Below, one piece after another: positions 1-13,300 of a stretch of 64,000 nucleotides of DNA. This DNA is from Melanocharis versteri (Eukaryota > Chordata > Aves > Passeriformes > Melanocharitidae), in the NCBI GenBank assembly GCA_013397845.1, contig VZTG01001872.1:954692-1018691 (forward strand). Direction: 5' to 3'. Positions within the stretch are counted from its first letter, which is position 1; every line of letters begins with the position of its first letter. A program made the translations under genes and the position numbers. The notes beneath the pieces were generated by a model. That model was given only the letters and a program-made list of their open reading frames with translations, did no database searches and had not been told where the DNA came from.

Positions 1-3000
1 TCTACATTAAAGATCTGATATCTAATGAAATTTGTATGTCCTCAAAATCTGACAGGTAGAATTCTACCTAGAGATATGTTGGTAATAAAACACCTGATGT
101 ATATGGATAATATGGATAATCAAGACGTAACACCTCTTTTTCCTTTTCTTTTTCTTTTTTTTTTTCTTCTTATTTTTTTTGTGAACTCAGATCACTGTTA
201 TCACCATTAAGCGTGTCAGGAAGAAGTGGGGAGTGGGATAATACCCAAATCCATTATTTGCAAAAATGTGTAGAGAACAAGAGACCTAAAAGGAGACAAC
301 AGTTTTTTTGCATGGATGAAATAATGAGGTAAGTTTTCAAAGTCTTGCCCTGCAGATTAATTTCCACGAACTCCACTAAACCTAGTGAAAATCACGTGTG
401 TTTCTAAATATTTCTTAGCCTGTTTCTCTCTTACCTCTTTGCAGCTTCTCCCTATCACCTCCTGCAACTCTTTTGACCAAACCTCCAAGACCTTTCTGAG
501 AATATGTGACTTCTGATCTGATTGAAGTTCATACAGGTAACAGAGTAAAAGGAAGTGTGATCTTTTCGTCATCTCCACATCCATCTGCCATCATAAAGCG
601 CCTCTGATCTGAGCACAAAGCTGTTCTGGAAAGCAAAAGTGTGGCTTATTTAGCAGCCAAATTTTGTTGGCTTTGGCATCCCCACTGTTCCTCAGGGTCA
701 TTGTGGTTGATGCACGGTTGTGCATCATTTATCTTTCTATTTTTTGCCATTTTACAACAGGGAAATTTATGGGAGTAACCTTACTTAAACTCAGACAAAT
801 CCAACAGTCTTGACCAAGAGATAGTCCTGACTGTTTTGTTCTCCCTCCTCAAAGGGGCTGTACCTATTCTTCTATAAAACAGATGAGATTTCAGCTTGGA
901 AATTCCCATAAAAATCTCATTCTGTTATGTTGCATCTTACTTGTTATCAGGATATCTCTGAACACCTTTGCCAGTAAGCCAGAGATGTGTCACTGGCAGC
1001 AAGGAGCAGAGTGCAGCTTTAACATAGGGAAATGTTATAAACTCACTCAATCAGACCAGCATCAGCAGGGACTCAGTCTACTCCTGAGAGTACACATGAA
1101 CTAAACTTGCTGTTTTTACTTGTAACTACCCCTAAAAGGGATTAAGCTTTTAAGATCTGGCTGCATGCATTTCAGATATTAATATATTCTCTTGGCTCTG
1201 TGCCTAAGTAAGATTTAGAGGAATTTGAAGAGCAGCTGGACGCTAAAGCTTTAGGAGATCCAGCCTCAAAGCAGGGCTCATAGTAACCAACATTCTGTCA
1301 GCAAATTCTAATGCTCTATATTTAACCTACTATTAAAATTATGTTTTGTTATTTTTGCTCACCTTAATCTCAAACTTGAGTTTTTGTATGTTTGCAGAAA
1401 AAGGCAAGCTCTTAAGGCTATAAAATTTGTCTCACTCCTTTTGTTTTAGTTCAATGTTGATTTGATGGCATCTGAAAGGGCAAATGAGAAAGGCAGGTAT
1501 TATGTTTCAAGGAGAGAATTATAAAAGTCTGAACTGCATCCGAAGTATATTTTACTCCTAATAATGAGAACTGGATGAACAGCATTTAAAAAAATATGAA
1601 CCTGCCCCAACTACATTGGTTCAGATGTAACTGATCTAATGCAGTTTTCCAAAGAATAATTGATATTATATAATCATAACTGGCAGTTTATGTCATGAAA
1701 GCGACACTTGACACTTTCCTGCTGAGCAGTTTAGCATCATCAATTAAAACATCACTTGTGTAATGACATTTTAGTAACAAGTTTAATATCATAAATTATG
1801 ACATCACCTTCTTTTATGGCATCAGGGTTGAATAAAAGGTTTTCTTTAGAAAAGTGAAAAACTAAGAAAAATGGAGGAAGCCTTAACATTGCCTCTCATT
1901 TTGTCTTTATAAAAGGCACATTTGTTTTATTCCTCTGACCACTGTCTTCATTAGAGAGGATCTGAAAGCTGAAAAGCTACTAACAATGGTGAAATAAAAA
2001 CTGAGATGATCTTGCTTCAGATTAACACAGAAAACCTCCCAGTAGAGAGTAGTGTCCTTTGCATCATACCAGTGAAAATCTTTGAGAAATGGAGAAGAAA
2101 ACATGGGCATGCTCATGGAACCTGATGAACTCAATTATAGTGCAGTAATATTTCCTGAGATGTGGTGTGAAAGTTCAAGATTGCATCATTACCCAACAGT
2201 CAGTGTTCTTTTTCTGCATGGTCAGTAGCTTTGAAGTAATCCTTTTTATATTTTTCTTCACTGAATGGTCCAATTTTGGTGCTGGAGTCTGGTATTCAGA
2301 CTCTTCTGGGCACTAGATTTTATGATGACTGTTAGTGATTTGAGTCCTGAGTTGGCAAATGGCTCAATTTATTCTTGTCTGTTTAGGCTTATGGAACCAG
2401 ACAGGAGCCAGACATGAATTGAGTTCAGAGGATTCCCAATTAAACAAATGTCTCTATGAATGTGCGTCTTTGTAGGATTAACTGCAAGGAGTCAAATATT
2501 GTCAGTATATCATGTTTTCAGGGCTGGCTTTCTAAAGGCACGTGGCATCAGCTTCACTCTCTTCCTACCAAGGTCAGTAAGTGTTACCAGTGACCACAGG
2601 CAGAACAAGCCATAAACAAGCATTTTCAAAATTTTTCCAGATTTTTTTTTTCTTGAAGCTGAATCTTTATCATATTAAGTTGTGTTGAACTCTACTGGGA
2701 CTCTATCCTGAGATAATGCTTATCTTCTTATATAGATATATATATATAGGTGCTTATATAGAAACTTAGCCTTGTACATGCAGATGGCCCCTGTGAATTC
2801 ATGTGCTTCTCCCATGACTTGCTTTTATATCAGGTTCTTGGTTTGGGTTTCAAGGATTTGAAAAGTGGGGAAAGAATCCTAGATAAGAAGTCAAACTCAC
2901 TTTGTAAAAAACTGGACAACTGCTGTATATTGACTGGGGAAGACACATTTCCCCGAAAAATCCAGAATAATTTCCCTTGCTAATTGCCAGACTGTAAATC

Positions 3001-4264
3001 CAGCATATAACAAATGGGTGCCACATACTCTGCTCCATACTCTGGATCAAGTGTCCAGTGCTCAAGAGATGCCCTAATTCCAGCAAGAAGGTGATAATTC
3101 AGGAAGTATGAAAACACTCCTTAAATTACAGACAAAATTTTAAGCAAATCTATGTAAATTGACAGTGCATATCTTAGTGGTCTCCTGAGGATGCCATGAT
3201 TTACCTACCCTCTTTTCTCAACATTTTTTCAAAAGTTTTTTTCCCCCATGAATATTTATGTCGATGCCTCATTTGCTGACTGAATTTCCACTCTACTGGA
3301 ATTATGCTTCCCCATAGTACACGCAGGAAAGGTGAGCTGTTAGAGGTGAGAAAAAGATACTCCATGACCTTTAGGAAATAGCAAATGGCACTAGAAAAAA
3401 CCTATTCTGTGAGGGGTTACTTATGGATTGGTTGGACATAATTACCAAAAAATTATTATCTCACTGCAACAATTAACTTCTGGTAGATCAGAGTCCAAAG
3501 CTCCAGAAACTCTGAACTTTTGCAAATTGGCTTTGCCCATTGCCACTCTAAGGCAATGAGTAATTCTTAAAATAGATGAAAGTGATAGATACCACATAAT
3601 TCGAGTTATGAGTGTGGACTTATTTACAGCTGGCATTTTTTTTAAACTGAGTTGTAAATGTTAAGGTGCTAGATTCAATGCTTATAAATGTGTTTCCTTG
3701 GTGATAAAGCTTTCACTAAGCATGTTATCTATCTGTGCTCTCTTATATGCAGACAAGAAATGATTCACTCTGTATGTTATAGGTCTTGTGCTTTAAAATT
3801 GAATCCTCTATTGACTAATGGCTGAGAAACATAGAAATCAAATCCACAGCTGTTTTTTCTTAAAAGTGAACTTTTGGCAAAAGCAGCGAAGGCTTTAGTG
3901 CATTAGAAAAGTGTGCATTTTTTAAAGTTGTTCCACTTCCTCTTTTCTCTCTGCAGTACTCCCTGAAGTTAAGAGTTTTCTTGTGTTTAATCTTGCAGTT
4001 TCAGCAGAACAGGGCTTTGATTTTGCATGCCCCTCTACTGCTCACTAAATGCAAAGAAGATGTTAGTTTGTGGGGGTACACAAAGTAAAGAAGTAAACAC
4101 ACAGAATGAAATCCCTCTGAGACAAAAAAGCAATTTATCTGGTGACTGAAACCGTGGTGGTTGGAAATCTCTTCAGTGGAGACATAGAAATTACTTGGAA
4201 AAGGTGAGGTGAGACAGAAAGACTGAGCAAAAACCTCCATGCACTGACAAATAATGTCACTTAC
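1..4264. other. Unique AT-rich non-coding DNA
   Basis: No gene, exon or recognisable repeat was found. Open frames on both strands stay under about 110 codons and have no domain signature or splice-bounded structure. Minor landmarks are a 39-nt pure pyrimidine tract (133-171), a perfect 8-bp-arm, 4-nt-loop hairpin (TGATGCAC/GTGCATCA, 708-727) and a short TA-rich run near 2736-2750. These are ordinary for vertebrate intergenic or intronic DNA. Confidence 0.6.
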
Positions 4265-4312
4265 ATTAGTGAGAAATGCTGGCCTGGTTGATATCAGTGG
4301 GAGTTTTACCAC
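4265..4312. repeat. Degenerate sauropsid hairpin-type repeat fragment
   Basis: The stretch contains CTGGCC, then a decayed version of the short motif TCAGTGGGAGTTTT. It resembles the dispersed, self-complementary repeat of turtle, crocodile and bird genomes built around 'gaagtcaatgggag' and its inverse. Better copies lie at 25.3-25.7 kb. I know the pattern but not its formal repeat-database name. The match is short and imperfect, so chance similarity is possible. Confidence 0.3.
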
Positions 4313-7300
4313 TCTTTCCATTTAACCTTTTGTAAGTAAAGTAAGAGCTAGTTAGGCCATGGGATATATGTGAGTAGTTACCTGGTCAACCCTGTTTTAC
4401 TCTGGCCTCCTAAAAATGGGTGCTCTTGCATGTCATCAGCTCCAGCACCCAGGAGATTAGAGGGGTTATAACACAGACGAACAGGTAGATGCCAAAGATG
4501 CAAAGAGAGAGGCCTGCTGCCAGTAAGACTCTGCTGGTCCCCAGACACCCTCATCCGGGCACACATGGCACGCTAGGGTTCGAGAACTGTAGATGGCATG
4601 GGGTTATGTGCATTAATTGCATCATAAAGTAGTGGGGCCCCAAAGGAGATATGGTCTCAGCTATGCTATAACTGGAACAAACAATTAATGAGAGAGCTTA
4701 CAAACTCACTAGGCAGGACAGGAGCAGGGTATTAACCATCCATTCTCTGTGTTTGAGACTTGAGTTTAAATACGCTCGTTGTTTACATAAATAGTCTATG
4801 GATTGGAGGGGAATGGATCTGACTTTTTCTTAGCCCTATTGCCAATTTCAGGGGTTGGCTTTTCTTTCCTTGTTTATACCAGCATGAGCTCTGAAACCCC
4901 CCTTATTACATAGAAGTCATCAAAGACATTTAAATTTGCTTTTTATCTCTAATTTCAACTTTTGTTTCTATGGTTTAACTTTTTGACAGTTGCGGTGTTG
5001 TTAAGTAAACTGTGAACTGTTCTGTTCCCAACGATCTTGCCTTATTTTTTTATTAAGTAACCTGCTGATGACCTTGCATATGCAAAGCCATTCTATATAT
5101 TTTTTAAGAATGTTGTTTTGGGGGACTTCAGATAGAGTAAAGTTAATACAAGAAACCATTCAAGTGCCATTGAGTTTCTGAAGCACAGTGAAGAGAGAAA
5201 CCTTCTGACCCTGCAGCTCTGAAAACTTCTTGTTGGCCACTTCAGAAAAATGAGCCAGATTCAGATCTCCTTTGCCACTTGTTTAGCCAGCCATAGCCCA
5301 GGCTGTAGCAGCTTTCTGGGAAAATGGGTTCCCTGGTGTGTGGTAATGACCCTACGCAGGTCTGAGCTCTGCTTTTGCAACAGATACAGGCTTTCTGACA
5401 GCCCTAGATAAATTCCTGTGTCACTTATGGAAGCTGCCAAGGGCAGGCATTGCTTTTGGAGAGACCTCAGCGCTGGCCACCACACCACAGGCCAGCCCTG
5501 CACAAGCCCACATGGAGACTCCCAAGGTTACAGGCGGTAGGAATGGCCGGGTGTGCTCTCTGTCTCATGGGCATAAATCGTGCAGGTCTGTGAGAAATCT
5601 ATTCGTTGCTGGCTGGGCGTGAACATAAAGGTAAATATAGAGATCTTTCATGCCAGCCTCCAAGTGGACCAACGCCCTGCGGATGGCTCTGATTGGAGCC
5701 CTGAGGAGAGGAGGAAGCTGCAGTGCCTCGTAGAGCTCATATTGCTGCTTTTGGATTTGCTGCCATTGTTGTCTTAGCTTTGGAACAGCTTTTGCTGGAG
5801 CTGTTGCCTACACCCTGATTTTGGCATTGTTTTGTCTTCACTTATGCTGTTTTGTCTCAGTTTATCTTTGGAAATGTCCAGAAATGAAAGAGGCACTACT
5901 TTGTCAAGAGTGCAGGGGACAGAGAGTTTGTCTCCTTCACTTTTGGTTGGCCTTGAAATTCCCCTTAATTAGTGTTGTCATTAGATTCTCACTCATATCA
6001 CCCACTCTGTCTATTCTACTTAAATATACTACCTCCAAACATAATAAATCTGGAAAAATGTGCCTATTATTTTTCTTCTTAAATCCTGTCCAAAAAAAAT
6101 GAACCAGCAGTATAGTTCCACTATAGGAACCGCTGATTTTGCCACTTAATTTTCTCCCTCTTCTTCCTGTTTCCCTTTGTTTTTCCCTGTATCTCCAGGA
6201 TACATAAACTCCTCGTCACTCTCACAGCTATGCATCTGCCTGTCAAGGAATACGTGGTAAAATTCCTACCGTTACCTACTCCTTACAGTCAGACAAGCAT
6301 TAGGCCAAGATCCACAAATGTGATTGCCTAGATTTTACCCATTCCATGAAAAAGTTGCAGTTCAAGAGGAGAAGACACAAAGCACACCAGCTGCCCTCTA
6401 GCCTAGAAAATTTCTCTAGAACATCTCCCTTGGAAAAAAAACCTGCATCAGAACAAACAAATAAGTGGATTGGAAAGAACTTAGTTTCACCTAAACTGTG
6501 GCTGGATTTAGTAGAGACCAGTTTCGTTTGTGAAAACTATCTGAAAGTGGAGTGAGATTAAAATAAGTATTCCTCCTGTTTCATCCTTGTCCTAATTTAT
6601 ATTACTCAAACACATTACTAATAGAAAAGGAGAAAAGGACTTTGTTGGTTCCCGAAAGAATTTGAAGGCAGGTCTCCTATCTTTTTATTTAAACATTTTA
6701 AAAAGTGCAAGAACTGAAACATACATTATTGTTAGTATTTAATGTTGGTTTTCTCAATTTTTGTGTATTTATTCTCAATTAGAAAACTGACACATTTTTT
6801 AGGAAATATTTTCATTAGTGTTGTTTCTTTCCTCCGAGCTGAAATATTTTAGAAAAGGTTTACAAATCTGAAGACCAAGCAATAAGCAAAATCAGACAGG
6901 GTGATTACTTTTCTAGCAGGATGCTTTCCTAGTCATGGGTGACATTTTTAATTTTCTCAAAATGGAGTTGCTTAGTAAGCCCCTTTGAGTTCTTCCTCAG
7001 CCAGAGCCAAATCTCCAAAGCAAAGTTCTCCTTACCATTGCAACGCAATACTTCATTCCTGGTGTATCTGTTTCTCAGAGCCTGATTATGAGCTAGTGAT
7101 TATGAACTAGTTATATTTTAGAGTCTAATTTGGGTTTTTTTAAAAAAAAAACCTTCCCCTTTGTCATTCATCACTTTTTGGTCTTCCTACAAAGATCTTC
7201 CAAGAGCACCTGAAATTCCACCGGACACCAAAAGAAGAACAAAGGCAGGAGTTCCAGCGTTGTGAATACCCAGCCATTCTGCTAACCCGTGGCTTTTCAG

Positions 7301-10300
7301 GGAGCACTGGGAGCACCAGTTTTGATTTTAAAATATGCCATTGCTTTGGCATTGCTGGAGGGGGGGAAACAAGTGAACATTATGTCATTTTTTATATATA
7401 TCTGTTGTACTTGCTTGGATTCTCCTTAGTTGATATATCAAGCCTTCATTAACTACAAGATAGATACACTAATAGATACATCAATTAAACTAAGTTGAGC
7501 TGAAGTGTCTTAGATAATAAAGCTTTGCGTAAATTCTAATTCAAGCAATTTCATCAAAAAGCATAACAAGTAGCTAATCTGGGATAAAAATGTTTTTTGT
7601 TTCAGTACCACGTTCTTCATAACATCCTTCACAGATGCTATAACGTTATTTTACTCCTTAGAAAAATATCTAACAGCATGATTGTCTCACACGAGGCACA
7701 ATCCCAGTGGAAATTAAAATTGCATGCATTTTCTCATCACTCTTTATTTAACAACTGGGAGAGTTTTAATATTTGAAACTCAGCAAGAAAATTGTCTTGA
7801 AACACAGAGATTCCTTTGGGGTAATTTCACTTTTGTTTTGTGTGAACTTTAGCTGAGCAATTTTTTACAGTAATGCAGATCTGTGGATTGAATGGCAGTT
7901 AACAGGACTTTCTGTATGTGCTTCTCACCTAATACAGAAGAAAAAATCACAAGGAACATTCTAATAAAATAATTTGAATCCGCTGGCCTTATTAATAAAG
8001 ATGCTCTGTTTAAAATCTTTAATCATTTCTTTTAAACCCATATCACTGGGTTTGAAGGTCAACCTGAAAGTGACTGTATTCCTGCATGAGAGGCAATGTA
8101 GTTGTGACACGTCTCAATTTTTAATTTTTTTTTTTCTGTAATTGAGAGGACATCTGGCATGCCCAAGACATCTAACATTGATGGGATTTGGTAATGTAGT
8201 TTGCTTGGCTCAGAACAGCAGTATCCAAAAGGATGGCTCATCTACAAAATGAGCTGCTTGTTTCCCTTCAACAGCTGAAGGACTATTGCTTTGCTTTGCT
8301 TTGCAATGCAAAATAACATCACAATAGGCTCTTGCAAGTGGTCATAGAAAAGTGAAGGTGGATTTAGTAGGGTTGATTCTATCAGCTGATTTCCATTAGA
8401 ACCTTTTCATTTTTGCTTGTAATTGTCGCCTGGGAGATAGGCTTGCTAGCAAGACACCATTGGCTATCACACCGTGGCTTCCAATATTCATTATTGCTCG
8501 TATCTCTTCTGCAGATTGAAGATTCAGAGGTCAGTAAGCACCTTGCAGAAATACTCCAATCACATTCAGAGGATGTGACTGTTGCACTGCCTTGCATTGG
8601 CTATTGATGCTTGTTTTCACGTGTTCAACAGAGTAACATTGACACTCCCGTCACTTTGCTTGCCGTCTTGATGTTTCCATCTTTAGCTTTTCTGACAAAG
8701 AGTGAGACCTGCCAGTCCCTATCAGGAATTTGGGGCCCTTTCCTTAAATGTTTCTAGCAAAGTCAAAATAGCGATGTCCCAGGCCTCTCTTTATGCGGAA
8801 CTTTACACTGCAGTTGAAATTAGTGCCTCTGTGTTCAAACACAACTTGCTTAGTTTGGATGATTTCACACCAAAATATATATGATCGGATGTTTCTTTAT
8901 TTTTATTATTTTACTCTTATTTTAATATTTTAATCCTTTCCTGTGTATCTTAATCACAACATCTTTTTCTTCCATTAAATGTCTCACAGGAATTTTGTTT
9001 TCTAATTCTTCAACTAAAAAGAATATCTCAGGTCTCTGAGTTGTTTCAGGCATCAGATCCACCTCTCCACTGCAGCTTTAGCAAGACCAAACAGAAAAAA
9101 AAAAAAAACTTTAGTCCTGTGCAGATATACAAGCCAGTATTTGTCAGACAGAACATTTATCATCAGACTCCGTTTCAGTGGCACAGTGAGAACCTGTGGG
9201 TGAGCGTTTTATAAAAGTCAAGTTTTTCGCTTTGGATCAGTATCAGAACTCCTAAAAAGTCAGCAGCTCATTCCACTGTTTGTTTCGGTTTTTTCTCTGC
9301 ACCTAAAGTGAATACTAAGATTTCAGTAGCCTGGTAGTGGATGGAAAGACCTTGTTTGTGAAAAAAGAGTGTTGTTGGTAGACTCGAGTTAATTTCTGAC
9401 CAGCCCTGTGGTCTTTGTGCCATGAACAGGGGCACTGAGCTTGTTGTCAGTTACTTGTGTGCAGCCCAAGAGCGCCTGGAGGGCCACTATAAACCTGTTG
9501 TTGTCAAATCTCATACTGTTCAACCCACACAGTCACATGTGCAAGGTGCGTCTTCGGAGCAAAGGTTCTTCTACCTTCTGCCCAGGTGACAGGCTCTGCT
9601 AAGCCAGGGGCTGATTTTACATTCTAAGCCTTTGAAATTAAGTTTAAATTGGTTGAGGCCAGAATTGTCTTTGTTCTGTTTGTGCAGAGCCCAGCACAGC
9701 AAACAGCAGCCCGTTATCTGGTACTAATGTACAATGCTGTTGTGGAAAGCTAGATATCCATATCAAAAATTAACTTTCCTACTGAAAACCCCTGTCATCA
9801 CCTTGTCCATGGTCAGGATTTCGGTTTGTGTCAGTCATAGCTGGCTCTTAGGAGTGTCCACAACTCTCACCAGATTTTTCAACGAGGCTCCCAGTTATTT
9901 CTGTTTGAATACCTCCTTGTGCTATTACCTGTTTAAATATTGCACCTCTCATTATCGCAATCTTCTAACCCCATCAAAGTCATCATGATTATTTCCTAGT
10001 GGCTGTTATGCCTGTATTAGCACGACTGAGACAAGCACATTAAAAGATTTCCCTTTTATAATGCAGCCTGAATACCAGTATTTGAGGAACAAACGGTAGT
10101 CTTACTGATAGAAGCTGCTTGTGCTGGACAGCATTGTTTTTCTATTTTAACAAGGGCAATCAATTTATTTCCACATTTTCGTATGAGATTTTGCCTTCTG
10201 GGTAAAGAGCATCTTTTATCTCCTCTTCTCCATATTTTCCCAAGCCTTCTTCTGTGCTGGGAAGATGGAATGTATACGTGATATCCCTTTCAGAAAATAT

Positions 10301-13300
10301 ATTCATCATGTATTACAAGTATTGTCATTATGATGTATTAACATAATGCATCATCAGAGAGCTGTCAAGGTGAATATTTATTACACTAAAATAAGTTATG
10401 ATGAGACACTGAGGAATGGGTTGAGAGAATTTTCGTTTATTTTTCTAAATTAAGGACTTTTAAAGTAAGTTTTAAAATCTCTTACCTTCATGGAGTAGTA
10501 GACTTAGGAAGATCACAGAGAAGAGGACTTGAATCAGAAACACCAGGACTCATAGAATAAGAATGTAATTTTTTTTCCCCAGGTAGTTTATATGAGTTCG
10601 GCAAAGTTTTAGTTTTCAGCATAAATGAGTGTTAATGGGCAGCCAAAGTCATTTTAATCAACCTGAACCAAACTTTTTTGTTTATCCTTTAAAGAAAACA
10701 GTCACCAAAGCATGAAGACTTGAGCTAAAATAGGCAAACTGTGTTAAAATGGTAAAAGAATAATTGCATTTCAGTACAAAAGGCTATTTCCTCATCCAGG
10801 TGTGTTCAGTGGACTTCTCAAAAAACTGATAGCAATACCCTGAAACCAGGGAGAGCTTTTCAGCAGGTTTGCACAGGCTTCAGATCAAGCCCCTTCTTTG
10901 TATCATGTGGTGAAGCCATGAAACTTGGCACATTTATAGCATTGTAACATAAAGCCATCTGTGTACAAGTACAAACTTTTCCTTATTGCCAAAGTGCTTA
11001 ATGTAATTACAATCAGGCTTGCTTCTCCTCTGCTCAGCTCCTCCATATGCTGAGATGGATGAAAATTTTCACTGGTGAAGAATCCCACAGCATCTGAATT
11101 TGTGTGCCGCTTACAGCAGTGTGCATTGCTAACCTTGTAAATCTTAGGCTGCGTTTTAGGAACACACATAAAATTACAGGATGTCTTACAGGAAAACTAC
11201 TAAGAGAAATATGCCCAAAAATTCAGCCTGGATTCTTTTCTTGCTAATGACACAAGACACCTGGCTTAGGAGCTCTGTTGTCCTTGCTTCCCTGTGTAGC
11301 CCATGAGAAGTTAAGAGGTGTCACGCAGTTTTGATGCCTAAGATGGGAATTGCTTTCAGGAGGCAACTTTTACTCTTTGCTGGATGGAAAATAAATGCAG
11401 AGTTCCTGCTCACCTTGTCCACCACCTAAAGAATGTTGTATTAATCCTGAGTGTTGGCAAGCAGCTGCAAAGTAGTTGCTTCATCTTAAAATTCAATCTA
11501 TGTTGGCTTCAACTGTGTTCAAACACAGTGTTATCCCCTGGTGTTTATTGTATCCTTGTATTTCCTGTGTCATGGTATTTGCATGCAGTTCCTTTAATCG
11601 GAATGTAATATTGGTCAGTGTAAGTTAAATACCAAGGTTGGATATAGGTTAATGAATGCACTGTGCTTGCTGCTGACTGACATAATTACTGATAGGTGAT
11701 ACACTGAACTTGACCTTACAGCCCACAGCCATGTACTTGACTTTATCAGTGGAGATGGTCTATCCGAAAGGAATACTAACATTAAAAAGAAACATATGCA
11801 GTGGATGCATTTTCAGGCACAGGGAGTATGTTTTCAGGAAAAAAAATTGCTGAAGGCAGAAGGTGGTTATGCCAGAAAAGTCCATAAATTTCTCACCCGA
11901 AGGAAAATAATGATAAGCCACTTGATTCTGGCCAATTTTAGGAAGACACTTTAGTTTCTTACCTAAAATGTAGGTATGAAATGATTGCCAAACTTACACA
12001 AGTTACCTCTACTCAAAGTCCTTTATAAACTCAGCTGCTATGAATATAGGGAAAAGTTTTCTTCTTCCGTAAGTCTCAGAACGCATTAATCATGTCTAGT
12101 GGCACAGATACATTGGCTCAAGCCAAATTGATTTTGAGATGTTATCAGAGATGGATATGTACAGATGCTTATGAAGCAACTGGACTTTGCAGATGCCCAA
12201 ATAACCAGTTTCTGCACTTAAAGAAGGCTTTACTGGCTCTCCATTAGGATGTGTAAATACATTCTCATGGTTAAAAATGTAATCCTCTGTATGGACACCA
12301 TATCTCCATCTCAAATCCAGCAGAGATTTGCTTTCCTAAACTGAGATATAAGAAGGGCACAAGATTTTAACTAGTCAAAAACTGTGTATCGTATACTCAT
12401 GATCAACTGATCTGCTTAGTGAAAGAAGGTGAGCCTGGTCCTCTGTAGTGTCAGGGAGATGAGCTTGTAGGATCACCTCATGAACCTTATTGTAACATGT
12501 TGCTATCTGTAGTCTGCTGAAAATTAGTTAATTTCTTAATTTTGTGATGCCAAAAAAAAAGGACTTCGGACCCACGCTGCGATTGTTAAGTCTTTCATTT
12601 GAAGATTTCTATGGTATGTTGTCACGTATGCTACGAATTAGAAGTTGAAGTGATTTTGGTGCTTAGATGGGGGTCTGTACAAGGGCTATGCTCGAACTCC
12701 TGCCCCTCTGTGAGCAGGGTTTCACTCAAATTTAGTGTTAGTAGTGTTGGTTGCTCAGATCACCAGTTAAAACAATCTTAGGTCAGTACATTTTAAAGGA
12801 GGTAAAATATCTTGGAGAGACCATATTGAATCTATCACGGAAAACCACTGATAACTCCACATCTTATTAGCTTCAATTAAGTATTTCCATAGGGAACCAT
12901 GGAACTGTTTAAAGTCATGATGACACACACACACACTTTGTTCCATCCAAAGAAATAATCTGTTTTCCAGATTTCCCAATAGCCAAGCTATTTTGTTATT
13001 GTTTTTTTTTTCTTTTCCTCCTCTTAAGAGAAATAATTTATAAGAATTTATCTTGGGCTTGCTACAGATTTAAAAGGAGAAAAAAGGTTTCTTCTGTCCG
13101 ACTTTTAAACTATATGCATGACCAAAGATAAATATGTTTTTTATTTATAGCTGTGGATAGATGCCAAACAAAGCCTTTCATATGACACACCGCTGCTGTA
13201 GTAGAGGAGCACTTAAAACAGTTCCAGTCAAGTTAGGCCCCAAGACTTTTCATGCAACTTCACGCAAAATAGTTAAGACCTTCCATTTATTATTTCTTTT

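Noticed and set aside
4572..4590. GGTTCGAGAAC resembling a tRNA B box
   Set aside because: No A box, no cloverleaf arms at the right distance, and no terminator T run.
13159..13200. IDAKQSL translation vaguely like RT motif A
   Set aside because: Needs an inserted codon, lacks the VEW continuation, and no second motif is near.
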